From assembly GCF_023074075.1 (NCBI RefSeq), contig NZ_JADPKT010000044.1:1-37627 (forward strand): 37,627 bases of DNA, read 5' to 3'. The notes beneath the pieces are model-generated. The model had not been told where the DNA came from, made no database searches, and saw only the letters and a list, made by a program, of their open reading frames with translations. Shown here one piece after another: positions 26,868 through 35,606 of this stretch. A program made the translations under genes and the position numbers. Source of the DNA: Bradyrhizobium sp. 138. Lineage in GTDB: Bacteria; Pseudomonadota; Alphaproteobacteria; Rhizobiales; Xanthobacteraceae. Every line of letters begins with the position of its first letter. Position 1 is the stretch's first letter.

Positions 26868-27359
26868 CGAGTTCAATACTGGCACTGGGACGGAGCGCTC
26901 AGCTCAATTAGTTCCTCTTCTGTGCGCTGGCAGCGGATGCGGGCACCCTTCGAGAGCTGACGGAAGGGCGTAGGCTCAACATCGCAGCAGCCCGGGATGC
27001 GCACCGAACAACGCTCGAAGAAGCTGCAGGTTTCGCCACGGGCTGGCCGGGCGACGCCGGCGGACGCCTCCTTCAACACCGTCTCGTTGATGCCGTCGAG
27101 CCAGCCCTGCCGCAACTCGGGCACCGAGGAGATGAGGAGATTGGAATAAGGATGCAGCTGGCGCAGCGCGCTGCGGCTGCCATGCTCCATCATCTGACCG
27201 GCATATAGGATCATCACCTCGTCGCACACGGCTTTGACCGTCGATAAATCGTGGCTGATGAAAAGGTAGGCGACGCCAACTCGCGCTGCAACTCGGCGAG
27301 AAGGTCGAGTATGGCGGCTACGACACGGTGTCGAGCGCCGAGGTCACTTCATCGCATAG
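26868..27359 (-). pseudogene. Near-identical duplicate of the ABC ATPase 3' end
   Basis: This segment repeats 29670-30169 of the intact ABC ATPase gene (29696-31519) in the same orientation. From 26918 on, the two agree almost base for base; differences are a 6-base deletion (LRQRPLHPY becomes LRQLHPY), single-base deletions near 27271 and 27326 that break the frame, and one substitution near 27350. At 27359 the match stops abruptly where IS5-like transposase sequence begins; at the left end (26860-26917) the match is looser. The fragment encodes the last 120 residues only, so it is not functional. Confidence 0.92.
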
Positions 27360-27520
27360 CACCGCCGTGGCGACGCCGCCAACGCCATCCTGGCCGCTGC
27401 CGGGTACAACTTGCGACGCCTCGTCCGGTGGCTCGGGCTCTTGCTGCGTCTGTTCCTCACCGCGCTCTTCCCCGGCGTTCGACTCAATCCAGCGTGAGAT
27501 CGACGTTCTTCACGGGCGAC
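27360..27520 (+). mobile_element. IS5-like transposase, 3' end and terminal repeat
   Basis: From 27366 a frame reads RGDAANAILAAAGYNLRRLV and RWLGLLLRLFLTALFPG to a TGA at 27495-27497, the C-terminus of an IS5-superfamily transposase as found in many rhizobia. The bases after the stop (GTTCTTCACGGGCGAC) look like the right terminal inverted repeat. Only the last 44 codons remain, directly abutting the duplicated ATPase fragment, so the element was truncated by the event that created the duplication. Confidence 0.75.
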
Positions 27521-28055
27521 TAACGTGCTGTAACCCCTCGAAAAAGAATCAAGTGAATCGGTGTATTCCAGGCGCAAGGCGCTAGGGGCGCTGCCGATTC
27601 GATCCAGCTGGAAGATGCGATCGCACGGACACAGCGTTCTTCTTCCAACTGTCATCCATCGGCGGACTTCTGATCAACGGGTCGCCTCGTCCAGTAGGCC
27701 TACCTGCAGTAGTTCGCGAGGGCACATCCGCTGAAAATAGCCACAGGTGCGAAGCGAACGGGCATGGCCGCGACGAGCCCGCGTCGCTGCCTCTTTCCGA
27801 AGACAACCTTCATATTGGTGTGGCGGAGCTCCTGGCTGCATGGCCGCCGCCTGCACTTGACACTTGCTTGAATGACTGGCGCCGGCATGCAGCGCGTCGA
27901 CACCTGGCGGTCGAGAAAGACAAAAGCGTTTAGCACCGGTCCGGCCGGTCGCCGTGCTTAAAACAAATCTGCACGTTGGGTTGGTTGGCTTTGAGCGCGT
28001 CAAGCATTTTGCTCATCGTCAGCGCAAGGATGATCCGATCCATGCATTGAACTCT
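27521..28055. other. No gene recognised
   Basis: Frames of up to 109 codons exist on the minus strand but none carries a motif or a ribosome binding site. Possibly decayed DNA between the insertion remnants and the cyclase pseudogene. Confidence 0.4.
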
Positions 28056-28747
28056 TTACTCGAAACTCGCCAGGGCGCGTATCGGGCTGCCGGATCCGCC
28101 ACGAATCTTGAACGGAAAGCCAACGAAGCGGAAGCGGCCACGTCCGACCAGTTTGTCGAGATTAAATAGGCATTCCATGAGAGTGATTTCGCGCTCGCTG
28201 CAGATCTGGTGCGCGCGGATATTTAATTCACCCGCAGGTGACGGGCTGACTGCCTCCACGCCGAACATACCGATTGCCCTTATCTGCCAGCCAATGCACT
28301 GACTCCGGCGCCAGCCCAGGAAAGTCATGGGCGTAACGCGAATTGCCGTACAGGCGATCGTTCGTTGCCATGTAAACGAGCACGGTATCGTTCGGCATGA
28401 TTTCTTGATCAGAATTTCTCAATGCCTCCTCCATCTCGGTTGACCATGATAGCGTGCTTGAGCGGCACGCGCGACAGATCGAGACAGATCCCTGACGTAT
28501 AAAAATTCTTGAGTGGAACCTGATCGATCGACATCGCGCCCGGACGCCCATCGAAATGCACGGGAGCGTCGACATGCGTGCTGGAATGGTCGCTGAACGA
28601 GATCGACAGCATCTTCCAACTGGAAGTCATGTTGTCCTCTGTGTACTTCGTTTCCTGATCGTCCCAGACTGTGATGATCACCGGCGGATGTGAAGGAGGA
28701 GCGGGCGTGCGGTGAAAAAGCTCGCGGCTGAGATCGACGAATTCCAT
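28056..28747 (-). pseudogene. Cyclase / kynurenine formamidase-like hydrolase, frameshifted
   Basis: Metal-dependent hydrolase of the cyclase family (PF04199). ATG 28747 follows AAAGGAG at seven bases. The first frame gives MEFVDLSRELFHRTPAPPSH and the metal-binding SDHSSTHVDAPVHFDG, then FYTSGICLDLSRVPLKHAI. A frameshift near 28430 leads to ALRNSDQEIMPNDTVLVYMA and DFPGLAPESVHWLADKG, and another near 28270 to AIGMFGVEAVSPSPAG to the stop at 28056. Repaired length is about 230 residues, normal. It lies at the 3' end of the peptide-transporter cluster, on the same strand, and may once have processed the imported compound. Confidence 0.82.
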
Positions 28748-28980
28748 GGTCAACTCCTTTCTCTATTTTGAAGAGCGGGACGCCCGCGGCCCCAAACAAT
28801 CAACAAGTTTCGTCGACATCGCGCCGCAGTGGCGAACATTTATGTGTCCCATCATCGTCCCGCCTCGAAGGTAGTCACGATGGCTCTCAAGCAAGAACCT
28901 TTCTCCGCGGTTAGTTGTGACTTCGTCGATCTGGTAATTCTACGTCCCAGCGGGCTGGACTAGGCCATGCAACAACGGCG
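28748..28980. other. Short intergenic stretch
   Basis: It contains the cyclase ribosome binding site at its left end. No gene or structured element is seen in the remainder. Confidence 0.4.
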
Positions 28981-29608
28981 CTATCGCCAAGTCTGCGCCC
29001 ACATGTCGCCATTCATGAGCTTCTCTGAGAGCACATCGGCAATGGACACGACGAGGCGCTCCCCTTTTTCGCGGGACGCGGCGGTTGGAAAGCCGACAAC
29101 TCCGGACGACGCACTCGCAACTGGCGCGCGCCACCGGTAAAGTCCGGAGCCTACAATTTCTCCGAGCTCAGGTACGTTTGAACCCAGCCCGCACCAGCGA
29201 ATGACAGATGTCCGAGAACAAGGCCAGGAACGTGGGAAAACCAAGCGTCACCGTGCCACCGAACAACATGTGATGCTCAGAAATTCCAGTCCAGACGCAG
29301 GGTAGAACTACGACAGAAACGCGGAGTGCCATCCGGCGCGCGGTCTCCAAAGCCACCGTTTCGACCAGAAGCGTGTCCACCTCGACGGGAAGATGAGGTC
29401 CGTGCTGTTCGAGTGAGCCGACAGGAACGATCGCAATAGCGTTGGCCTCAGCGCGCTCGCGCAACTGATCGGCGCGCAGGCGGCGCCAAGCGACCTCCGG
29501 GACGGCCGAAGTCGCTTTCACGTTTCGTTCTGGGGTAAGATAGTCTCCAAAGCTGCTGAAACCACCTTCATCAAAGGACGCCGCGAGAGCGTCTTTCTGA
29601 CGAACCAA
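28981..29608 (-). pseudogene. Creatininase-family amidohydrolase, internal deletion
   Basis: The creatininase family hydrolyses cyclic amides with two metal ions. The N-terminal half is open: AIAIVPVGSLEQHGPHLPVE and VDTLLVETVALETARRM with the metal ligands E, H and D, then GISEHHMLFGGTVTLGFPTF. After LVRAGFKR (about 29170) the frame ends, and a different frame continues with VPELGEIVGSGLYRWRAPVA, then TAASREKGERLVVSIADVL to the stop at 28981. The middle, with the HGGN motif and further metal ligands, is missing, so a deletion of some 200-250 bases has occurred. It follows the ABC ATPase by 87 bases. Confidence 0.82.
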
Positions 29609-29695
29609 TTTTCAACAACGTAACATTATGTCGATGACCAAAAAGTGCAATGCAGCGGCGCGTCGGGGTCCAGTATCGGCGCTGGGACGGCGCAC

Positions 29696-31519
29696 TTACC
29701 GCACGGTCGGCTGCATGAGCTCCTCTTCTGTGCGCTGGCAGCGGATGCGGGCACCCTTCGAGAGCTGACGGAAGGGCGTAGGCTCAACATCGCAGCAGCC
29801 CGGGATGCGCACCGAACAACGCTCGAAGAAGCTGCAGGTTTCGCCACGGGCTGGCCGGGCGACGCCGGCGGACGCCTCCTTCAACACCGTCTCGTTGATG
29901 CCGTCGAGCCAGCCCTGCCGCAACTCGGGCACCGAGGAGATGAGGAGATTGGAATAAGGATGCAGCGGGCGCTGGCGCAGCGCGCTGCGGCTGCCATGCT
30001 CCATCATCTGACCGGCATATAGGATCATCACCTCGTCGCACACGGCTTTGACCGTCGATAAATCGTGGCTGATGAAAAGGTAGGCGACGCCCAACTCGCG
30101 CTGCAACTCGGCGAGAAGGTCGAGTATGGCGGCTACGACCACGGTGTCGAGCGCCGAGGTCACTTCGTCGCATAGCATCAGGGACGGCTCGGCCGCGAGC
30201 GCCCTTGCGAGATTGACGCGCTGCTTCTGGCCGCCTGAGAGCTCGTTCGGATAGCGATCGGCCATAATCGCCGGTAGGCGCACCATGTCGAGGAGCTCGG
30301 CGACGCGACGTCGTTGTTTGTCGCCGGAAATGCCGTGATAGAACTCGAGCGGCCGGCCGAGAATGCGTCCGATGGGGCGCGCCGGATTGAGGGCGGTGTC
30401 GGCCGTCTGGAACACGATCTGGACCCGGCGCAGCTGGTCGCGTGTGCGCTCGGCAGCGCTCAGCGGCAGCTTCACGCCATTAAGCATAATCTCGCCCCGG
30501 GCGGCCGGCAGGAGACCGGCGATGACTCGGGCGAGCGTGCTCTTGCCGCAGCCGGACTCCCCGATGACGCCGAGTGTCGTGCCCGATTTGATCGTGAGGC
30601 TGACATCGCGCAGCACCGGCAGCGCCGGTATGCCCTCGCGATCGACGGCGCCGTAGCCGGCAAGGACGCTCTTCACCTCGAGCACGGGCGGCGCGGAGGT
30701 CGCCTGCAAGGCATTGATGGTTGCCGTCCGCTCCAGCGGCTCGGCCGCGGCAAGCAGGCTCTTAGTGTACTCGTTCTTTGGTTCGGTCAGGATGCGCGCA
30801 GTCGTATCGACCTCACGAATGGCCCCGTCGCGAAGTACGATGATGCGGTCGGCCAGCTGCGCGACAACCGCAAGATCGTGCGAAACGTAGACCGCAGTCG
30901 TGACGCGCTCCTTGATCGCCTTCTTGAAGACCCGCAGCACCTCGATCTGTGTCGTCACATCCAGCGCGGTAGTCGGCTCGTCGAAGATCACGAGCTTCGG
31001 ATCGGTGACGAGCGCCATCGCCGCGAGCAGCCGCTGCAACTGGCCTCCCGAGACCTGGTGCGGGAAGCGTTCCCCGACCCGCTCGGGATTGGGCAGGACG
31101 AGTTCGTGGAACAGCGAGACCGCCTTCGCTTCGGCCTCGGCCTGGGACATGACGCGGTGGAGCTGCGAGCTCTCGATCACTTGCTTCAAAAGCGGGCGCG
31201 CAGGGTTGAAGGAGGCCGCCGCGCTCTGCGGCACATAGGCGATATCGCGGCCGCGCAGGGACGAGAGCTCGCGCTGCCTCATGCCAAGCACGTTGCGCCC
31301 ATCGAAGGTAATGCTGCCGCCGGCGATCCTGGCGCCGGACCGGGCATAGCCCATCAGTGACAGCGCAATTGTGGTCTTGCCGGAGCCGGATTCGCCGATC
31401 AGCGCTACGACCTCGCCCGGCTGCACCTCGAAGCTCACATCCTTTACGATGACGCTGTTGCGCCCGCGCTCGTCGCGTGCCGTCACGCGCAGGCCTTCGA
31501 CCTTCACCAAAGGAGCCAT
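29696..31519 (-). CDS. Peptide/opine-type ABC transporter, fused double ATPase
   Basis: A DppD-DppF-like fusion: the 607-residue protein has two nucleotide-binding domains that energise import. Domain 1 (residues 1-265): Walker A GESGSGKTT, signature VSGGQLQR, Walker B LVIFDEP, switch His SHD. Domain 2 (about 285-540): Walker A GESGCGKST, signature LSGGQKQR, Walker B LMLCDEV, SHD. The C-terminal oligopeptide-transporter extension has a Cys cluster (CSFFERCSVRIPGCC). ATG 31519 lies two bases after the permease stop, with GAGG as the ribosome binding site. Intact. Its last 430 or so bases are duplicated at 26868-27359. Confidence 0.93.
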   Translation of the reverse strand: MAPLVKVEGLRVTARDERGRNSVIVKDVSFEVQPGEVVALIGESGSGKTTIALSLMGYARSGARIAGGSITFDGRNVLGMRQRELSSLRGRDIAYVPQSAAASFNPARPLLKQVIESSQLHRVMSQAEAEAKAVSLFHELVLPNPERVGERFPHQVSGGQLQRLLAAMALVTDPKLVIFDEPTTALDVTTQIEVLRVFKKAIKERVTTAVYVSHDLAVVAQLADRIIVLRDGAIREVDTTARILTEPKNEYTKSLLAAAEPLERTATINALQATSAPPVLEVKSVLAGYGAVDREGIPALPVLRDVSLTIKSGTTLGVIGESGCGKSTLARVIAGLLPAARGEIMLNGVKLPLSAAERTRDQLRRVQIVFQTADTALNPARPIGRILGRPLEFYHGISGDKQRRRVAELLDMVRLPAIMADRYPNELSGGQKQRVNLARALAAEPSLMLCDEVTSALDTVVVAAILDLLAELQRELGVAYLFISHDLSTVKAVCDEVMILYAGQMMEHGSRSALRQRPLHPYSNLLISSVPELRQGWLDGINETVLKEASAGVARPARGETCSFFERCSVRIPGCCDVEPTPFRQLSKGARIRCQRTEEELMQPTVR

Positions 31520-31521
31520 CC

Positions 31522-32385
31522 TCAGTGCTCCCCGGCCGAGGACCCGCGGCCCGGCAAATTGTCAATGAGCAGGTTGACGCCGATCGTCAGTATCGCGATC
31601 GCCAGCGCCGGGACAATCACTGCGGCTGCGGCTTCGGCAAGGCCATTCATGTTCTCGCGCACTAGCGAGCCCCAATCGGCGTTCGGCGGCTGCACGCCCA
31701 GCCCGAGAAAGGAGAGGCTCGACAGCAGCAGCACGGCGAACACGAAGCGCAGGCCGAAATCCGTCAGGACCGGCCCGGCGATGTTCGGCAGGATCTCCTC
31801 GCGAATGAGATAGCCGGTACCCTCGCCCCGGGCGCGCGCGACTTCGACGAAGTCCAGCGCGTTCACATTCACGGCGAGAGCCCGCCAGATACGGAAGGCC
31901 CCAGGAGTAAAGATCACGGCAATCGTGACGATCAGCACCGGGATCGAGGAGCCGAGCGCGGCGACAACGATAAGCGCCGACATCTTGCTCGGGATCGAGA
32001 TCAGCCCGTCGAAGAAGCGGCTCAACATCATGTCGACTAGCCCGCGCGACACGGCAGCCAGCATGCCCAGCGTGCCACCCATCAGGATGGCGAGGAAGGT
32101 CGCCGCCGCCGCAACGCCGATCGAGTAACGCGCACCGACGAGGATGCGGCTCAGCACGTCGCGCCCAAGATAGTCGCTGCCGAGCGGCTGCCCCCAGCGC
32201 AGAGGCCCGAACCCGTCGTCGACCAGCGCGCCGACGTCGTGCGGGGCGATGTAGGGGCCGATGATCGCCACCACGACCCAGAAGGCGACGATGGCGGCAC
32301 CGATCATGCCAGCTAGCGGCAGGCGGACGCGGTGGCGCGGCGGAGCCTGCGCTTCGACCGCCGTGATCGTTTGGTCAACGCTCAT
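31522..32385 (-). CDS. Peptide-type ABC transporter permease (DppC-like)
   Basis: Inner-membrane permease, 287 residues. ATG 32385 overlaps the stop of the preceding permease by one base (TGATG), showing translational coupling; the longer frame upstream is out of place. It has an N-terminal helix (GMIGAAIVAFWVVVAIIGPY), the DppC-type N-terminal motif LGSDYLGRDVLSRILVGARY, five further helices, and the coupling loop that contacts the ATPase (EVARARGEGTGYLIREEILP, an EAA-like motif). No lesion. Confidence 0.92.
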   Translation of the reverse strand: MSVDQTITAVEAQAPPRHRVRLPLAGMIGAAIVAFWVVVAIIGPYIAPHDVGALVDDGFGPLRWGQPLGSDYLGRDVLSRILVGARYSIGVAAAATFLAILMGGTLGMLAAVSRGLVDMMLSRFFDGLISIPSKMSALIVVAALGSSIPVLIVTIAVIFTPGAFRIWRALAVNVNALDFVEVARARGEGTGYLIREEILPNIAGPVLTDFGLRFVFAVLLLSSLSFLGLGVQPPNADWGSLVRENMNGLAEAAAAVIVPALAIAILTIGVNLLIDNLPGRGSSAGEH

Positions 32386-33338
32386 CAATGGCGAAGCCTC
32401 GGGTTGGAGAGAACGCCGGCGATGTCGGCGAGCATTACCAGGAAAAGATACGTCGCGCAGAAGATCATCACGCATGCCTGGACGAGCGGCATGTCGCGGA
32501 CCGATACGGCATCAACCAAGACGCGAGCAAGGCCCGGATAGTTGAAGATGATCTCGACGATGACCACGCCGCCGAGAAGGAACGACAAGCTCAGTGCGAC
32601 CGCGTTGGCGATCGGGCCGATGGCGTTCGGCAACGCGTGGATCAGCGCGACCCGCATTGGCTGCGCCCCCTTCAGCACCGCCATCTCAATATAAGACGAG
32701 CGCAGCGTGTCGATTACGGCCGCCCGTGTCATGCGCATCATCTGCGCGATCAGCATGCAGCTAAGCGTGAAGACTGGCAGTGCGAACACGCGGAAGAATT
32801 GGTGGAGCGAGACAATTCCGTCCGCGTAGGACAGAGCCGGGAACCAGTGCAGGTGCACGGCGAAGATGATTACGCACAGCGTTGCGATCAGGAACTCCGG
32901 CACCGCAACGACCGACATGGTGAGAAAGCTGGCCACACGATCAAAGAGGCTACCGCGCCAGATCGCGGAGAGGATCCCGAGCGTCAGCGCGATCGGCACG
33001 GACACGACCGCGGTGACCCCGGCGAGCATGAGCGAGTTCGGCAGCCGGCTTGCAATCAGCCCGGCAACGGGCAAGTTGTTGACGAGCGAGCGACCGGGAT
33101 CCCCCGAAAGAAGGGCGCCGAGCCAAAGAAAGTAGCGGACGTAGGCCGGCGCGTCGAGGTGGAGAGCTTGGCGCAGGCCTTCGATAGCCTCGGGCGTCGC
33201 GTTCTGCCCGAGAACCGCCTCTGCGACGTCGCCAGGCAGAATTTCGGTGCCGGCGAATACCGCTGCCGACACGAAGGCGAGCGTCAGGATCGCAGTCGCG
33301 ATCCTGACGAGGACAAGACGGAGCACCGCCAGATTCAT
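32385..33338 (-). CDS. Peptide-type ABC transporter permease (DppB-like)
   Basis: Inner-membrane permease, 317 residues, partner of the DppC-like protein. ATG 33338 is preceded at seven bases by AGAAGGAG; the ATG at 33344 is too close to that site. Features: N-terminal helix, the DppB signature ILPGDVAEAVLGQNATPEAI, about six helices and the EAA-like loop (EMAVLKGAQPMRVALIHALP). The end overlaps the next permease start. Intact. Confidence 0.92.
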   Translation of the reverse strand: MNLAVLRLVLVRIATAILTLAFVSAAVFAGTEILPGDVAEAVLGQNATPEAIEGLRQALHLDAPAYVRYFLWLGALLSGDPGRSLVNNLPVAGLIASRLPNSLMLAGVTAVVSVPIALTLGILSAIWRGSLFDRVASFLTMSVVAVPEFLIATLCVIIFAVHLHWFPALSYADGIVSLHQFFRVFALPVFTLSCMLIAQMMRMTRAAVIDTLRSSYIEMAVLKGAQPMRVALIHALPNAIGPIANAVALSLSFLLGGVVIVEIIFNYPGLARVLVDAVSVRDMPLVQACVMIFCATYLFLVMLADIAGVLSNPRLRH

Positions 33339-33399
33339 GACCATTCTCCTTCTAGCGATGCAGACTTGTCGCACCGCTCAGAGTTTTGCGTGATCGAAC

Positions 33400-35028
33400 T
33401 CACTGGTCGAGCCAGACGTTTTCCGCGTAGTTATAGCCCATCATGGGGCCGACCGGGATCGGCCGCAGACCTTTCAGCTTGCTGACGTGGGCGTCGAGTG
33501 TGCTCGCAAACACAGGGATGCACTCACCCGAATCTTCGTGCACGAGGCGCTGCATCTCGCCGTACATCTCGCGGCGCTTACTGGTGTCGGCCTCAGCGCG
33601 CGCCTGGAGCAGCAACTTGTCGAAGCGCTCGTTGCGGAACCCAGACTGATTCCAAACTGCCTGGGACTGGAAGATCTGGGTGAAGATGATATCGGGGCTC
33701 GCCTTCGGGAGAACGTTGCCGAAGAAGATCGGATGCTTCATCCAGTGGCTCGTCCAGTAGCCGTCGCCTGGGACGCGCTGCAGGTTGAACTTGAGCCCGA
33801 TCTGGCCGCCAGTCTGCTGCACGAGCTGCGCGATCTCCTCGGAGTTCGTTGCCGCCGGCGAGACGACCATCGGGAAAGTCTGGTTCGCGAACCCTGAGCG
33901 CTGCAGATGGAACCGCGCCTTGTCCAAGTCGAACGGGCGCTGCGGCAAACCTGGATCGTAGAAGGGACTGGTCGGGTCGATCGGCTGGTCGTTGGCTATC
34001 ACTGCGAAATTCCGGTAAACCGCCCGGCGAATCTGCTCGCGGTTGAGCAGGTGCTTGACGGCCAGCACGAAGTCGCGATTCGATCCGGGTTCCCGGTCAA
34101 GCCTGAGGACGAGCGGGTGGTAGCCGCCGCCCTTGGTTTCGAACAGCGCGAGGTTCGGGACCGAAGCGATCTGTTGCGTCGAGCGCGGAGTGATCCCGCT
34201 GATGAGATGGACCTCGCCAGAGAGCAGCGCGTTGACGCGCGCCAGCTCATCCGCGATGCCGAACATCTCGATCTCATCGAGATAGGGCCGGCCCTCCTTG
34301 AAGTACTCGGTGTTGCGTACGGCGATCGAACGCACACCAGGCCGGAACTCCGCGCACTTGTAGGGGCCGGTGCCGTTCGCAGTGCGGAAGTCTGTGGTGC
34401 CGTCCTTGACGATGAGGAAGCCCACGACGCCGGCCGCGGCGAGGATGACCGGCAGGTCGACATTCGGCCCGGAGAGGCGGATGCGCACCTCGTGCGGTCC
34501 GGACGCGGTGATCTCCTCCATCTGCTCGGCGAAAATGCGGATGCCCGAGCCGAGCGCCGGATTCCTGGGCCGCCGCAGTGAGTAGACGACGTCGGCAGAG
34601 GTCAGTGGGGAGCCGTCGTGGAAGCGCACGTCTCGACGCAGCTTGATGTTCCAAACCGTCGCCCGCTCGCTGGATGCGACCTCCTCGGCGAGCGCAAGCT
34701 GCGGGGTCAGGGTCTCATCGAGCACCGTAAGCCCGCTGTAGAACATTCTACCGCGGCACCAGTCGACCGCGATATACCCCTTCGCAGGGTCGAGCGTCTC
34801 GACGGCCGAGCTCAATCCGCCTACAACCCTGATCTTGCCACCGCCGCGCGGGGTTTGCGCATGCGCGGTCTCGGCAAAGCTCGCGATTGTGCCGGCGGCC
34901 GCTGCCGACATGCCGGCCGCCATAAGCATGTTAATTACGTCGCGACGGGTTGCACTACCGCGTAACATCTTCGCAAGACACAGCTTGTCACGAGAACCAA
35001 TCAACGGCATTCGAGAATCTGAATTCAT
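33400..35028 (-). CDS. Extracellular solute-binding protein, family 5 (Tat-exported)
   Basis: Periplasmic ligand-binding component of the peptide-type ABC importer. A twin-arginine signal is visible (SATRRDVINMLMAAGMSAAA ending ...ETAHAQ), followed by the SBP_bac_5 domain: VETLDPAKGYIAVDWCRGRM, WNIKLRRDVRFHDGSPLTSA and ADVVYSLRR. Ligand not predictable; the neighbouring creatininase and cyclase genes hint at a cyclic amide or modified peptide. Possible starts are ATG 35028, 35010 and 34968; the last puts the RR motif near the N-terminus as in typical Tat signals, but none has an ideal ribosome binding site. First gene of the transporter operon; 61 bases separate it from the permease. Confidence 0.9.
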   Translation of the reverse strand: MNSDSRMPLIGSRDKLCLAKMLRGSATRRDVINMLMAAGMSAAAAGTIASFAETAHAQTPRGGGKIRVVGGLSSAVETLDPAKGYIAVDWCRGRMFYSGLTVLDETLTPQLALAEEVASSERATVWNIKLRRDVRFHDGSPLTSADVVYSLRRPRNPALGSGIRIFAEQMEEITASGPHEVRIRLSGPNVDLPVILAAAGVVGFLIVKDGTTDFRTANGTGPYKCAEFRPGVRSIAVRNTEYFKEGRPYLDEIEMFGIADELARVNALLSGEVHLISGITPRSTQQIASVPNLALFETKGGGYHPLVLRLDREPGSNRDFVLAVKHLLNREQIRRAVYRNFAVIANDQPIDPTSPFYDPGLPQRPFDLDKARFHLQRSGFANQTFPMVVSPAATNSEEIAQLVQQTGGQIGLKFNLQRVPGDGYWTSHWMKHPIFFGNVLPKASPDIIFTQIFQSQAVWNQSGFRNERFDKLLLQARAEADTSKRREMYGEMQRLVHEDSGECIPVFASTLDAHVSKLKGLRPIPVGPMMGYNYAENVWLDQ

Positions 35029-35199
35029 TCCCCCAGTGCTCCCTGCTTTTGCATGCCGGGCGCCGACCAGAGGCTTCTCCGGACCGCCTCGTTGCGCGTT
35101 TTTGAAATATGACACTTAGACCGGGAGGTTTTGCGCACAAATGGGCGAGTGTTACGCAGCGGTTTGACGATAGAGCCGCTTCGAACGCAGTTTTCCGCT
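35029..35199. other. Upstream region of the transporter operon
   Basis: It should hold the promoter of the minus-strand transporter operon. No clear -35/-10 or operator is visible. Confidence 0.4.
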
Positions 35200-35530
35200 A
35201 TTGCACTTGAAACTATCCGCAGCGTATGCACTTGACCTGAAGCGCAAAGTCGAGAATCCGCTGATCAACCGCGTTTTGACGCCCTCGTCGAATGAGTGGA
35301 GGAACGCGAACAGAGCCCCGCCGATGTGCGCACGAACAGGCTCGTCAGCTAAGGGATGACAAGGAACACGAGGAGCGCCGTGCGAATCCTTTGTCGCGGC
35401 GGCGATCAGATACTCCGTGGGGTAGCCGATGATGAGGCAGATGGCGGCGGCCACCAAGCTTACCTCGATCGTCTGCAACAGCACGCGCACATTTGCCGCT
35501 TGGCGAAAAAAATGCCCGATAGCTGGCGAT
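35200..35530 (-). pseudogene. Spermidine/putrescine-type ABC permease remnant
   Basis: Minus-strand pieces VRVLLQTIEVSLVAAAICLI and IGYPTEYLIAAAT match the N-terminal membrane part of PotB-like permeases; in a second frame IRTALLVFLVIP and LTSLFVRTSAG continue it, with a TAG in place of an aromatic codon. Then AFLHSFDEGVKTRLISGFST matches the C-terminal region of a PotC-like permease. So two neighbouring permease genes seem to have been collapsed by a deletion and then frameshifted. Confidence 0.65.
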
Positions 35531-35606
35531 CGAGAAATTCGGCGCGTTCAAACAACACCCCTGAGCGGGAGCGCGCTCAACTCGCCCACCGCGCAGCCGT
35601 TCTACT

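Noticed and set aside
30314..31360. Plus-strand open frame of 348 codons
   Set aside because: Complement of the double ATPase with no protein signature.
32388..33485. Plus-strand open frame of 365 codons rich in Asp, Arg and His
   Set aside because: Complement of a membrane permease; composition is the mirror of hydrophobic codons.
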